In this document: positions 26,669 through 34,653 of the stretch, piece by piece
How the letters are laid out: every line of letters starts with the position of its first letter
How positions within the stretch are numbered: position 1 is the stretch's first letter
Origin: Pseudomonadota bacterium
GTDB lineage: Bacteria; Pseudomonadota; Gammaproteobacteria; UBA1113
DNA length: 47,346 nucleotides
Direction of reading: 5' to 3'
NCBI GenBank assembly: GCA_021778015.1
Contig: JAJYCX010000016.1
Location: 1 to 47,346 of the forward strand
Notes under the pieces: model-generated
Seen by the model: the letters and a program-made list of their open reading frames with translations, nothing else
Databases searched by the model: none
What the model was told of the DNA's origin: nothing
Made by a program: the position numbers and the translations under genes

Positions 26669-26696
26669 TTTTTAGGGTAGGCGCCTACCCTAAAAA
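26669..26696. promoter_or_regulatory. 28-bp perfect palindrome upstream of merR
   Basis: TTTTTAGGGTAGGC and its exact complement meet without a spacer. The runs are U before and A after the stem in both directions, so it is no intrinsic terminator. It may be a protein-binding site or a cruciform-forming element. The rest of 26586-26825 holds only the merR promoter and A+T-rich DNA. Confidence 0.5.
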
Positions 26697-26825
26697 CCAA
26701 CTGCTGTGAGTATATTTTGTTAAATTTCTTTAAAAAGTATACTAAGGCAGGATCTACCTGAAGTTAAAAGCAGTAAATTTGAAAAAAATCAATGATTTCT
26801 ATAGATGGCAAAAAATCTAAATAGT

Positions 26826-26902
26826 TGGTGGGCCCACTAGGACTTGAACCTAGGACCAAAGGATTATGAGTCCTCTGCTCTAACCAACTGAGCTATGAGC
26901 CC
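26826..26902 (-). tRNA. tRNA with CAU anticodon (tRNA-Ile2 or elongator tRNA-Met)
   Basis: A 77-base cloverleaf on the minus strand with encoded CCA (26826-26828). The acceptor stem GGGCTCA pairs with TGGGCCC through one G-T pair. The D-loop is AGCTCAGTTGGTTAGAGC, the anticodon loop is CTCATAA with CAT at 26866-26868, and the T-arm carries GGTTCAAGTCC. The anticodon stem lacks the three G-C pairs of initiator tRNA. The GACTCATAATC anticodon arm with TTGGTC after it resembles lysidine-modified tRNA-Ile2, but elongator Met cannot be excluded by eye. Confidence 0.93.
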
Positions 26903-26911
26903 GAGGGAGAG

Positions 26912-26941
26912 AGTTTACGAAATATTAGGGTGATCTGTCAA
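26912..26941 (-). promoter_or_regulatory. Promoter of the tRNA gene
   Basis: Minus strand: consensus -35 TTGACA (26936-26941), an 18-base spacer and TAAACT (26912-26917), placed about ten bases before the tRNA 5' end. Confidence 0.6.
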
Positions 26942-27018
26942 TTCTTATTTGGTCTAAATCTAAACAACACGATGGCCTTCTAATGCGCTACAATGGCGCT
27001 CCAATTGAGGATGCACCG

Positions 27019-27927
27019 ATGATGTACCAAAATACACTAAAAAGCCGTGCTATGCCGCTGATCTTATTGGTCATACTAGGCTTTATCTGGGGTTCTGGCT
27101 ATACTTTGGCCAAATTTGCCGTGACGCATGGCGTATCGCCCTTGGGCTATGCCTTTTGGCAATCCTTGGGGCCCGCCTTATTGGTCACTTTGTTTGTGCT
27201 ATTCAGTAAAGATCGTTTTGTTTGGAATAAAGAACATCTACGCTATTATGCCGTGACAGGCTTTCTAGGCATCGCCCTGCCTAATACCAATATGTACATA
27301 GTAGCAGCACATTTACCGGCGGGCCTATTAGCCATTATCGTTAATACGGTACCTATCTTAACCTATCCGTTGGCATTGTTATGGCAATTAGAGCGTTTTT
27401 CTCTACTGCGATTTTTCGGTGTCATTATCGGATTTAGTGGCATTCTTTGCATAGTCTTGCCGACTACTCTGGGTCTTACCACTCTGAGCACTGCTAATGG
27501 CTGGGCTTATTTAGCTTTGTTATCGCCATTGTCCTTTTCACTGGCTGCTTTGTATATACACAAAAAACGACCAACAGAAACTTCTGTTATCAGCTTAACC
27601 GCGGGCATGTTGTGTTTATCAACGGTGTTCTTACTGCCATTGATGTTCTATGGTCACGGTTTTTATCCTTTAACCCATCTAAACACACCGGAATTGGTGG
27701 TGATTTTAGAAATTATTCTGTCTTCCATAGGTTATATTTTGTTTTTTATTTTGATTCGGCGAGCAGGAGCGGTGTATTACAGTTTAGTTGGCGGCATTGT
27801 CGCTTTAACCGGGTTATTTTGGGGCTTTTGGATTTATGACGAAACGTTAAGTAGATTGGATGTTTACGCCACTTTGTTAATTTTAGCAGCATTGGTTTTA
27901 TTATCACTAAAAATGAATAGAAAATAA
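27019..27927 (+). CDS. DMT superfamily transporter (EamA family)
   Basis: 302 residues with about ten hydrophobic helices in two EamA repeats. The first repeat has FIWGSGYTLAKFAVTHGVSP, the usual N-terminal EamA motif, and the second starts near residue 150 (WAYLALLSPLSFSLAAL). The ATG at 27019 is preferred over 26983 because GAGG ends eight bases upstream of it. The family exports amino acids, metabolites or drugs across the inner membrane; the substrate is not predictable. The downstream 200 bases hold no second gene. Confidence 0.85.
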   Translation: MMYQNTLKSRAMPLILLVILGFIWGSGYTLAKFAVTHGVSPLGYAFWQSLGPALLVTLFVLFSKDRFVWNKEHLRYYAVTGFLGIALPNTNMYIVAAHLPAGLLAIIVNTVPILTYPLALLWQLERFSLLRFFGVIIGFSGILCIVLPTTLGLTTLSTANGWAYLALLSPLSFSLAALYIHKKRPTETSVISLTAGMLCLSTVFLLPLMFYGHGFYPLTHLNTPELVVILEIILSSIGYILFFILIRRAGAVYYSLVGGIVALTGLFWGFWIYDETLSRLDVYATLLILAALVLLSLKMNRK

Positions 27928-28118
27928 ACATTCTAACTATATCTCTACATTTTTTTCATTTTCTTTGTTTTGAAAACCACTAGTTAAGGTTTCCTTAATG
28001 TGCGCCTGCTATAGTTTAAGCGAATCAAGGGTTTATAACTAAAAATTCAATACAACCCCTGATTAAAAATAAATGGCACTTAGGAGAGAAGGCCCTAAGG
28101 AGACAATAGTAGGATTTT

Positions 28119-28127
28119 AAAGGAGAT
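28119..28127 (+). promoter_or_regulatory. Ribosome site that sets the start of the repeat protein
   Basis: AAAGGAGAT lies only two bases from the ATG at 28128 but eight bases from the ATG at 28134, so the second ATG is the likely start. The upstream region 27928-28118 carries a TTAAGG-TTT-CCTTAA inverted repeat (27984-27998) and a TATAGT box (28010-28015) without a good -35. Confidence 0.6.
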
Positions 28128-28133
28128 ATGAAA

Positions 28134-31097
28134 ATGAGTTACAGTGAAGCAGAAATGCAAGCAATGTTTGGTGATGTTGTAGCGGTTATATCAGATGTTA
28201 TGCCGAGCTTTAGGCGGCAAGGTCTGATTTTAATTTCCTCTGAACTATCAGACGCAGATTTAATTGCGTCGGAAGGATATATTGAGTTTCAGCAAAACTA
28301 TGGTGTAGAGTCAGCTAACTATTTGTTGGCAGCAAGGAAAGCTTATAGGAAAAAATGTGAAGGTTTCGTTTTAATCTCCTCTGAACAATCAGACGAGGAT
28401 TTAATTACATCGGAAGGATATATTGAGTTTCAGCAAAACTATGGTGTAGAGTCAGCTAACTATTTGTTGGCAGCAAGGAAAGATCATAGGAGAAAATGTG
28501 AAGGTTTCGTTTTAATTTCCTCTGAACAATCAGACGAGGATTTAATTGCGTCGGAAGGATATATTGAGTTTCAGCAAAACTATGGCGTAGAGTCAGCTCA
28601 ACGTTTGTTGGCAGTAAGGAAAGAGCATAGGAAAAAATGTGAAGGTTTCGTTTTAATTTCCTCTGAACAATCAGACGAGGATTTAATTACGTCGAAAGGA
28701 TATATTGAGTTTCAGCAAAACTATGGTGTAGAGTCAGCTCAACGTTTGTTGGCAGCGAGGAAGAAAGCTACAACTGAGAAACTCAAATCACCCGCTCTCG
28801 AAGAGCCACCCGCTCTCGAAGAACCACCGGCTCTCGAAGACTTTTGGTCTCACGAGGTATTTGGCTATTTCGGTGCGGATGGTATTGCCAACGTATGGGT
28901 AAACTGGATTATAGAACAACCACCGTATTTTAAATCGCTTCTACATAAATATCCTGGAATTTTACCTTTACTTCGCGAAAGAAATTCAGCTGCTGTTTGG
29001 AATGTACTGGAAGAGGCCGTTGAAATTTATAGGCCTTCAGCTGCTGTTTTGGCTGAATATATGGCTGAAGAAAATCGCCCTGAAAGGGTTATGGAGTTTA
29101 TCAGAACGGTTGGTCCTAAGATCGCAGGGTTTTGTACGGCTCTAGGTTTTTCAAAAAGCGAAGAAGAAAAGAAAATTGGTGCTAATGAAGATTGCCATTG
29201 GGCTAGCTCAGTGGATTCGATGTCTTTGGATTCAGACTTGGTTAGTGCAGAAGAAAAAGAACGTATGGAAAAACGATCTCTAGGTGCGGATGCAGTATTA
29301 GAGTTTCTTGTGGACGATAGCAAAGGACAATTAGCTACAGAGCAAGAAAAAATAACTTCTAAGATCGAAAATATACCGTTGACATCGATTTATGAATACA
29401 ATCGAATAGCTATAGAATTAGCTATTTTAGAAGGCAAAGAAAGCTTTGAGGCAGTTTTCATTGGCCAGGGTGAAAAGAAACTTACAACAGTTTCATCCGT
29501 TATAGGGCACAACTCGGTTGGAAAGAGTTCACTAGAAACGTTAGAAATCGCAGATAAAGCGAGAGTAGAAATACAAGAATTTATTTGGTTAGAATTTGTT
29601 GTAAATATTAAGCGAAAAATAGTAAGCGACAGTGTTGTCAATGGGGAGTCTGCGCCAAATGAGATTTACCAATACAATCAAGCCGCTTTAGAACTTGCTA
29701 TCATAGAAGGTAAAGGAAATTTTGATGCAGTCGTCGCTGGCGAAAAAGAAAAGAGACGTACACAAGTTTTATCTGTTATAGGACGTAATCCAGTTGGAAA
29801 GAGTATGCTCGAAAGATTAAACATGGCTGATGAAATGCAAGGATTCATTGAGAGAAAGTTTCAGATGGATCTGGTGAAATTAAGAAACCAGCTTGGAGAA
29901 AACATGGGGGAGAAAGAGAGTGAAGAAATACTAGAAAAAATGCTTATTCTTTTAAGAAGCAGGCTTGAAAAGATTTCTGAAAAAGATTCTGCTGCACGCG
30001 AAGAAATAATATTGAAAATTGCTGTATTAGAAGGCAAAGATACTTTTGGGATGATGGATGGTCATATGCGGAAAGTTTCATCTGTAATAGGATTTGATAC
30101 TGCTAATATGACCGCGGCGCACAGATTAAAAACAGCCGAAGCAATAGTCGCTTTGACAACAGAGACGAATACGATAAATAATTCTCCAAATGAAAAAGAA
30201 AAAGAAGAAAGCGCAAAAAGGATGACAGGATTTCTGCTGTCTATTAAACGAAAAGAAGTGGAGCAAAGCACCGTCAATTCCAAGTCTACGCCAGAGGAGA
30301 TTGCTCAATATAATGAAGATGTTCTAAGAATTGCTATTTTAGAAGGTAAAAGAAGTTGTAAAGCAATAATTCAGGGACAACGATTATTCAAAAAACGGGT
30401 GAAAATTGAAGATATGATAGGAGCTAATCCAGCTAAAATGACTCCATCTCAAAGACTACAAGCAGCGGCTAATGTGGAAGTTTTTAAAGCTTTCTATGCT
30501 TCTACGCTAGGGCTCCAGGCCGCCCAAGAATTGCAAGTTCACATAACTGCGCTAGGTGATTTTGATGCCAGTCATGAACCCGATAAGGCGAAAATGTATC
30601 AGGTCTTGTCTGAAGCCAGCGCAATTTTAAATCGAGCCCCGAAGTATCAATTACAGCCAAAATCTAATTCTCAGGGCGAGGCTGTGTTTGTTGATACTGT
30701 GCCGGAGTATCAAGTCGATATATTTCATGCTAAACCAGCTGAGCGTCTAGAACTATATCGCCGCTATTGCAAGGAAAATAAAGAGTTCTTTCCAGATGAT
30801 GGTAAAGCATCCTCAAAATTAGTAAATCTTCTTGAGTCGTTTAAAAATCTCATCAAGGCGAGGATAAAGGAATTTATTCCTGAGAGACCAAAGAAAGCGG
30901 GAGTTTTAAGTAAGTCAAAGACGGTTGAAGACGTAACCTTGGGTAGGGAAAGAAGTTCTCCCCCACTGTTGACAAGGTCCTTGAGTACTAGCCATCTGGC
31001 TCTATTTGGCGGCGCTAAAGCCAATACCGAGCAAGATAAAAAGTTGGGCGCTGTTGTAGGCACAAGCCATATACCGACTAATAGCGTTGGCGGCTAA
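28134..31097 (+). CDS. Large repeat-containing protein of unknown function, candidate secreted effector
   Basis: About 987 residues, with no recognised family. Residues about 30-217 are four near-identical 47-residue repeats (core SEGYIEFQQNYGVESA). Then come a triplicated PPALEE linker and a segment of about 180 residues with FWSHEVFGYFGADGIANVWV. From about residue 418 to 790 there are four divergent repeats of about 100 residues, each with a LAIxEGK motif followed by SVIG or MIG. The last about 70 residues are polar and disordered-looking (SKSKTVEDV, RSSPPLLTRSLSTSHLA). No signal peptide or membrane helix is visible. In Legionella-like bacteria such proteins are often Dot/Icm substrates; V at position -3 is compatible, but this is weak evidence. 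A strong terminator follows. Confidence 0.85.
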   Translation: MSYSEAEMQAMFGDVVAVISDVMPSFRRQGLILISSELSDADLIASEGYIEFQQNYGVESANYLLAARKAYRKKCEGFVLISSEQSDEDLITSEGYIEFQQNYGVESANYLLAARKDHRRKCEGFVLISSEQSDEDLIASEGYIEFQQNYGVESAQRLLAVRKEHRKKCEGFVLISSEQSDEDLITSKGYIEFQQNYGVESAQRLLAARKKATTEKLKSPALEEPPALEEPPALEDFWSHEVFGYFGADGIANVWVNWIIEQPPYFKSLLHKYPGILPLLRERNSAAVWNVLEEAVEIYRPSAAVLAEYMAEENRPERVMEFIRTVGPKIAGFCTALGFSKSEEEKKIGANEDCHWASSVDSMSLDSDLVSAEEKERMEKRSLGADAVLEFLVDDSKGQLATEQEKITSKIENIPLTSIYEYNRIAIELAILEGKESFEAVFIGQGEKKLTTVSSVIGHNSVGKSSLETLEIADKARVEIQEFIWLEFVVNIKRKIVSDSVVNGESAPNEIYQYNQAALELAIIEGKGNFDAVVAGEKEKRRTQVLSVIGRNPVGKSMLERLNMADEMQGFIERKFQMDLVKLRNQLGENMGEKESEEILEKMLILLRSRLEKISEKDSAAREEIILKIAVLEGKDTFGMMDGHMRKVSSVIGFDTANMTAAHRLKTAEAIVALTTETNTINNSPNEKEKEESAKRMTGFLLSIKRKEVEQSTVNSKSTPEEIAQYNEDVLRIAILEGKRSCKAIIQGQRLFKKRVKIEDMIGANPAKMTPSQRLQAAANVEVFKAFYASTLGLQAAQELQVHITALGDFDASHEPDKAKMYQVLSEASAILNRAPKYQLQPKSNSQGEAVFVDTVPEYQVDIFHAKPAERLELYRRYCKENKEFFPDDGKASSKLVNLLESFKNLIKARIKEFIPERPKKAGVLSKSKTVEDVTLGRERSSPPLLTRSLSTSHLALFGGAKANTEQDKKLGAVVGTSHIPTNSVGG
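28221..28784 (+). repeat. Four in-frame tandem repeats of 141 bp
   Basis: Copies at 28221-28361, 28362-28502, 28503-28643 and 28644-28784 encode the 47-residue units. Copies 2-4 are nearly identical in DNA, which points to recent duplication. Differences cluster in the NYLLA/QRLLA position and the basic end. A following 18-bp unit (about 28794-28840) is repeated three times and encodes PALEEP. Confidence 0.95.
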
Positions 31098-31129
31098 TTC
31101 ATTCATTATCAATAGATTGATTATTCTTT

Positions 31130-31164
31130 GGCAGTAAATCTTCCCGGTTTACTGCCTTTTTTTT
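31130..31164 (+). terminator. Rho-independent terminator of the repeat-protein gene
   Basis: GGCAGTAAA (31130-31138), a nine-base loop and TTTACTGCC (31148-31156) form a perfect nine-pair stem followed by eight T. Confidence 0.92.
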
Positions 31165-31260
31165 GGCTAAGACTCTTTATTTTTAACACCTTTCCCAGAT
31201 TCAGCAATCATTATGAAGTTATAAGTAATCAAAGCAACGCTTTTTGGAACCAACCCCTTG

Positions 31261-31274
31261 TACGAAATTTCTCA
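31261..31274. promoter_or_regulatory. LetA-box-like palindrome upstream of the CsrB-like RNA
   Basis: TACGAAATTTCTCA matches 11 of the 12 fixed positions of the Legionella LetA site TNAGAAATTTCTNA. It lies about 130 bases upstream of the -35 box of the RNA gene. LetA (GacA family) activates rsmY and rsmZ from far-upstream sites of this kind. The core GAAATTTC is only eight bases, so chance is possible. Elsewhere 31165-31400 shows no coding frame. Confidence 0.45.
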
Positions 31275-31402
31275 AAGAACTGCTGCCCAAAGGGCTTTTT
31301 CTTATAATTTTCAGGGCGCACATCTGTTTAAGTAATTGATTTATAACATATATTATCTTGTACGGTGCTAAATTGACCTATGGAATTGCACTAAAATGAA
31401 CC

Positions 31403-31430
31403 TTGTCTTTTTAGCATGCTCTGGTACAAT
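31403..31430 (+). promoter_or_regulatory. Promoter of the CsrB-like RNA
   Basis: TTGTCT (31403-31408), a 16-base spacer and TACAAT (31425-31430) preceded by TGG (an extended -10). The start should be near 31437. Confidence 0.65.
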
Positions 31431-31436
31431 GTATTT

Positions 31437-31661
31437 ATTGGGTTTAGGGCAGGATACATAAGGATAGTCTCAAGGGATTCACAACCATCAAGGATGATGG
31501 TACAGGGAGTGAATAAAGCCTGCTTTAAACTAGAACTGTTTTTGAGTCTGAATAAGACTCGTTGTTTACCTTCGCTAATCTCCCTAAGTCCATATTGTTA
31601 GGGAGATCCTAACGGCATGATTTTTATGCCAAGCCCCAGTGTTTCACCGGGGCTTTTTTTT
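31437..31661 (+). ncRNA. CsrB/RsmZ-type regulatory RNA that would sequester CsrA
   Basis: A 225-base structured RNA. The first 75 bases hold five GGA motifs (31452, 31462, 31475, 31492, 31506). One sits in the loop of CCATC-AAGGAT-GATGG (31485-31500), the classic CsrA-binding hairpin, and ACAGGGAG follows. Further stems are GAGTCT/AGACTC (31544-31560), ATCTCCCTAA/TTAGGGAGAT (31578-31607, with a sixth GGA) and GGCAT/ATGCC. It ends in a terminator. No protein-coding frame fits. CsrB, RsmY and RsmZ RNAs titrate CsrA and switch Legionella-like bacteria between replicative and transmissive phases. The family call rests on motif pattern only. Confidence 0.65.
31631..31661 (+). terminator. Rho-independent terminator of the CsrB-like RNA
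   Basis: AAGCCCC (31631-31637) pairs with GGGGCTT (31649-31655), extended inside by GTG-TTT-CAC past one A-C mismatch, and followed by a run of eight T ending at 31661. Confidence 0.92.
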
Positions 31662-31702
31662 GCCCAAAATTTGAAGTATGCCCATAATCTTATGGTACAA
31701 TC

Positions 31703-31921
31703 GCTGTGAAATATTGAACTGCACAAATCTCGTCATTGCGAGCTTGTGAAGCAATCCAGGGGTTCAAGAGCTTATTTCTATAGGTATCATATTGTTTTCA
31801 TTAGCCTTGTTATAAATGACGTTTATTTTCATTGCTGAACATTTCTCTGGATTGCCGCGCCTGTTCGCTGCACTCACTGGCTCGCAATGACGAGATTTGT
31901 GCAGTTTAACTCGTTCACAGC
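31703..31921. repeat. Family B inverted-repeat element (MITE-like, copy 1)
   Basis: Perfect 27-base terminal arms at 31717-31743 and 31880-31906 contain CGTCATTGCGAGC. Outer matches GCTGTGAA (31703-31710) and TTCACAGC (31914-31921) lengthen the arms with some mismatches. Just inside the left arm lies GCAATCCAGG, and CTGGATTGC is its partner on the right. There is no reading frame of note. It separates the RNA gene from the flavoprotein gene. Confidence 0.85.
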
Positions 31922-31970
31922 ATTATGTGATATTAAAATCTGAAAAAATAAAACCAGTGGCCTAAATCCT

Positions 31971-33152
31971 ATGGAAAAATTTGACGTTATCATCATCGGT
32001 GCGGGTGCGGCCGGTTTAATGTGTGCCATAGAGGCAGGCAAACGGCAACGCACAGTATTGGTATTAGACCATGCCAATAAAGCGGGCAAGAAAATTCTAA
32101 TGTCGGGCGGTGGTCGCTGCAATTTTACCAATTACAATGTAACGCCGGATAATTTCATTTCCAATAATCCACATTTCTGTAAATCGGCCTTGAGTCGGTA
32201 CACCCAATGGGACTTTATAGAGCTAGTCAAAAAATACCATATTCCCTTTCATGAAAAAGCACTAGGCCAACTATTTTGCGATCATAAATCCAAAGACATA
32301 GTCGATCTCTTGTTGGCCGAGTGCGAACTGGCTGCAGCTGAAATACGTTTAAACACCAGCATAGAAAGCATCACAAAAGAAAGCGATCACCATTTTAAAT
32401 TAAAAACATCAGCAGGCGATTTTCATTGTCAATCTTTGGTGATTGCCAGCGGCGGGTTGTCTATTCCTACCATGGGTGCTAGTCCATTTGGCTATAAAAT
32501 AGCGGAGCAGTTTGGTATTAAGGTATGGCCTACACGAGCCGCTTTAGTGCCTTTAACGTTGCATCCTGTAGACAAAGATAAATTGTCGCTGTTATCGGGT
32601 ATAGCCGTAGACAGTATCGTCAGCAACGATAGAATAGATTTTCGTGAAAATATCTTATTCACTCATCGGGGGTTAAGTGGTCCGGCCATTTTACAAATTT
32701 CATCGTATTGGCAGCCCGGAGAAGAAATAACAATCAACTTATTACCGCAACTAGATCTGCTAGCGCATTTGAAACAAGCGCAAAAATATCATCCACAAAA
32801 ACAACTGAATACGCTTTTAGCTGAATACTTCTCTAAACGCATGATTGACTTATTCTTAGAACCCACGCTAGCGGTTAAAACCTTAGCGGCCATTTCATAC
32901 CGTGAATTTGAACAAATAGCTGAATTGATCAACGCTTATGGGATTAAACCCAATGGCACTGAAGGTTATCGTACCGCGGAAGTAACCTTAGGGGGTGTAG
33001 ATTGCGCGGCAATTTCGTCTAAAACCATGGAAGCCACGGATATCAAAGGCTTGTATTTTATAGGCGAAGTGTTGGATGTAACAGGTTGGTTAGGCGGTTA
33101 TAATTTTCAATGGGCCTGGTCTTCGGGTTGGGCGGCAGGGCAGGTGGTGTAG
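31971..33152 (+). CDS. FAD-dependent oxidoreductase of the HI0933/YhiN family
   Basis: A 393-residue flavoprotein. The dinucleotide-binding loop IIIGAGAAGLMCAIEAGKR opens the protein. GKKILMSGGGRCNFTN near residue 42 is the family signature, LVIASGGLSIPTMGASPFGY near 152 lies in the second FAD segment, and the C-terminal LDVTGWLGGYNFQWAWSSG is also diagnostic. The length is usual. The physiological reaction of the family is not well established. It lies between a family B element and a family A element. Confidence 0.92.
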   Translation: MEKFDVIIIGAGAAGLMCAIEAGKRQRTVLVLDHANKAGKKILMSGGGRCNFTNYNVTPDNFISNNPHFCKSALSRYTQWDFIELVKKYHIPFHEKALGQLFCDHKSKDIVDLLLAECELAAAEIRLNTSIESITKESDHHFKLKTSAGDFHCQSLVIASGGLSIPTMGASPFGYKIAEQFGIKVWPTRAALVPLTLHPVDKDKLSLLSGIAVDSIVSNDRIDFRENILFTHRGLSGPAILQISSYWQPGEEITINLLPQLDLLAHLKQAQKYHPQKQLNTLLAEYFSKRMIDLFLEPTLAVKTLAAISYREFEQIAELINAYGIKPNGTEGYRTAEVTLGGVDCAAISSKTMEATDIKGLYFIGEVLDVTGWLGGYNFQWAWSSGWAAGQVV

Positions 33153-33163
33153 TATAGATTATC

Positions 33164-33261
33164 TATGCCCATCGCCAATGAAAATGCGAGGAATACTATA
33201 GACTTGAATCGAAGCTTTGTCATCCCCGACTGCGGCCTCGCGGCCTGGTCGAGGATGACAA
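33164..33261. repeat. Family A element (copy 2, right end truncated)
   Basis: It starts with the outer terminal motif TATGCCCATCGCCAATGAAA (33164-33183), continues with a CTATAGACTTGAATCGAAGC segment, and has a TTGTCATCC...GGATGACAA core (33217-33261) around GCGGCCTCGCGGCC. The matching right outer arm is missing. It sits between convergent genes. Confidence 0.8.
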
Positions 33262-33288
33262 GGTTCTGGTCTACAGTTATTTTTCTTC

Positions 33289-34395
33289 TTACTGCAATTT
33301 ATCCGACATATCCACTACAGGCTGCGAACCTTTTGTGCTCAACACTTTTATTGTTTTTGCATTCAGATCAAAGCTGTTAAGTTGCACCATTCTAATAGTC
33401 TGATCGTCATACGATTTATAGTAATAGCGCAGATTTTGTGGATCACGCGCCATGGTCAGCAATGTATAGTCCGTGTTCGTTACGCCATTGGATTCTGCTT
33501 GAGCAACACCCACGGGGATGTCGAAATTATTTAGAATGTGAAAAATTTGTTGAATGCCCGCATCGGCATTTTTGGCGGGTATAGCCGTAGTGCTAAAGAT
33601 TGCGGCGCGTACAAATCTTGACGGTGGTGTAAAATCACCGGGCAAGCCTAGCATGCCGTTACCTTGTCCCAGCTCCTTAAAAGTTTGTCCGCCTAAAGTT
33701 TTTTCTGGCACATTGTGCGTATTCAGTGAAATGTAATTACGCAGATTCGTCATATGCCAATCTAGAGGCGGGGAATTTGTAAACACACCTAGCGGATTAT
33801 TACGGACGACTAATTTGCCATTAAGGGGTTCAATGGCAATGCTGGCACCTGATTTATCATAAACGACATAATGAAAGGGGGGCGGTGTACTGCCCCAGCC
33901 AGGCATGATGGTGGGGGTGATCACAACTTTGCCGCTTTCAATTGCTTGGCGTACTTCGCCAACGGTTGCAAATTGAGTCAATAGCCAATTCGGAAAATCT
34001 CCAGGAGAGAGGGATGTATTTTGATTTTGAGCGGTTTCTGGCGTGTATTGAGCAAAGGTAGGGAAATAGAACGCACCTACCGCTAAACCTTTTTCATTGA
34101 GGCCATCGAGCAGATTTAAATCCTTATAGGCAACCACACCCACTGCGGCATATTTGCTGGTGTATTGCATGCCTTTACCCATAGGGGTTTGGCCTACGAA
34201 GGTGTAATTTCGTGGTACAACAGCAACGGAACTGTCTATAGCAATGCCGAATTCAACAGTGCGCCCATTTACAAAAGAATTGTCTTGATCTTTTAGCATA
34301 ATGCCCGTACAAGCGCTGGCAATAGGTTGTATTGAGAGTAGAGTTGCGATGAGAGTGGCTAATAAAAGACCACGATTAGCATTTTTGTTTGACAT
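33289..34395 (-). CDS. Secreted choloylglycine hydrolase-like (linear amide C-N hydrolase) enzyme
   Basis: A 368-residue Ntn hydrolase of the penicillin V acylase/bile salt hydrolase family. An N-terminal signal peptide (LLLATLIATLLSIQPIASA) ends directly before Cys29 in CTGIMLKD, which would become the N-terminal nucleophile after cleavage. FVNGRTVEFG near residue 41 supplies the conserved Arg, and NLLDGLNEKGLAVGAFYFP near 93 is a family core motif. The protein should be periplasmic or exported. Gram-negative relatives can cleave N-acyl amides including acyl-homoserine lactones; bile salts are only one option. The gene stands alone between family A elements. Confidence 0.85.
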   Translation of the reverse strand: MSNKNANRGLLLATLIATLLSIQPIASACTGIMLKDQDNSFVNGRTVEFGIAIDSSVAVVPRNYTFVGQTPMGKGMQYTSKYAAVGVVAYKDLNLLDGLNEKGLAVGAFYFPTFAQYTPETAQNQNTSLSPGDFPNWLLTQFATVGEVRQAIESGKVVITPTIMPGWGSTPPPFHYVVYDKSGASIAIEPLNGKLVVRNNPLGVFTNSPPLDWHMTNLRNYISLNTHNVPEKTLGGQTFKELGQGNGMLGLPGDFTPPSRFVRAAIFSTTAIPAKNADAGIQQIFHILNNFDIPVGVAQAESNGVTNTDYTLLTMARDPQNLRYYYKSYDDQTIRMVQLNSFDLNAKTIKVLSTKGSQPVVDMSDKLQ

Positions 34396-34426
34396 GGGGT
34401 ATCTCCGTATTTGGTTATTGTTAGTA

Positions 34427-34634
34427 TATACCCATTACACTTCAAAATGCGAGAACAATACTTTCTACAAACACAGTACTAAAACGTTGTCATCCTCGGC
34501 AAGGCCGCAGTCGGGGGTCCAGTAAAAACCTATATGATCCTGGATCCCCGACCTTCGGTCGAGGATGACAACGCTTCGGTTTAAATCTATAGTATTCATC
34601 AAGAACTCATATTTTCATTGGTGATAAGGATATA
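34427..34634. repeat. Family A element (copy 3, complete with outer and inner inverted repeats)
   Basis: The best-preserved copy, 208 bp. Its outer arms are TATACCCAT...CAAAATGCGAG (34427-34453) and CTCATATTTTCATTG...GATATA (34606-34634), which are imperfect inverted repeats. The inner arms TTGTCATCC (from 34487) and GGATGACAA (ends 34571) enclose GGCCGCAGTCGGGGGTCCAG and its inverted partner. It lies between two minus-strand genes. Confidence 0.85.
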
Positions 34635-34653
34635 TGCATTTTACTTCGAAATG

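Noticed and set aside
26669-26696. 28-bp palindrome considered as a bidirectional terminator
   Set aside because: The U-run precedes and the A-run follows the stem on both strands, the opposite of an intrinsic terminator.
27984-27998. TTAAGG-TTT-CCTTAA read as a PmrA-type effector promoter box
   Set aside because: The known PmrA site is a direct repeat of CTTAATATT; here only one partial half fits and no good -35 follows.
28221-28784. Four regular repeats considered as a CRISPR array
   Set aside because: Unit length is 141 bp with no spacers, and the frame is preserved; they are coding repeats.
31285-31300. GCCC-AAA-GGGC followed by T-run as a terminator
   Set aside because: The stem is only four pairs with no transcript expected to end there; too weak to call.
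31437-31661. 6S RNA, tmRNA or RNase P as identity of the structured RNA
   Set aside because: No large central bubble of 6S type, no tag-peptide frame or tRNA-like ends, and no RNase P core sequence; the GGA hairpins fit CsrB/RsmZ better.
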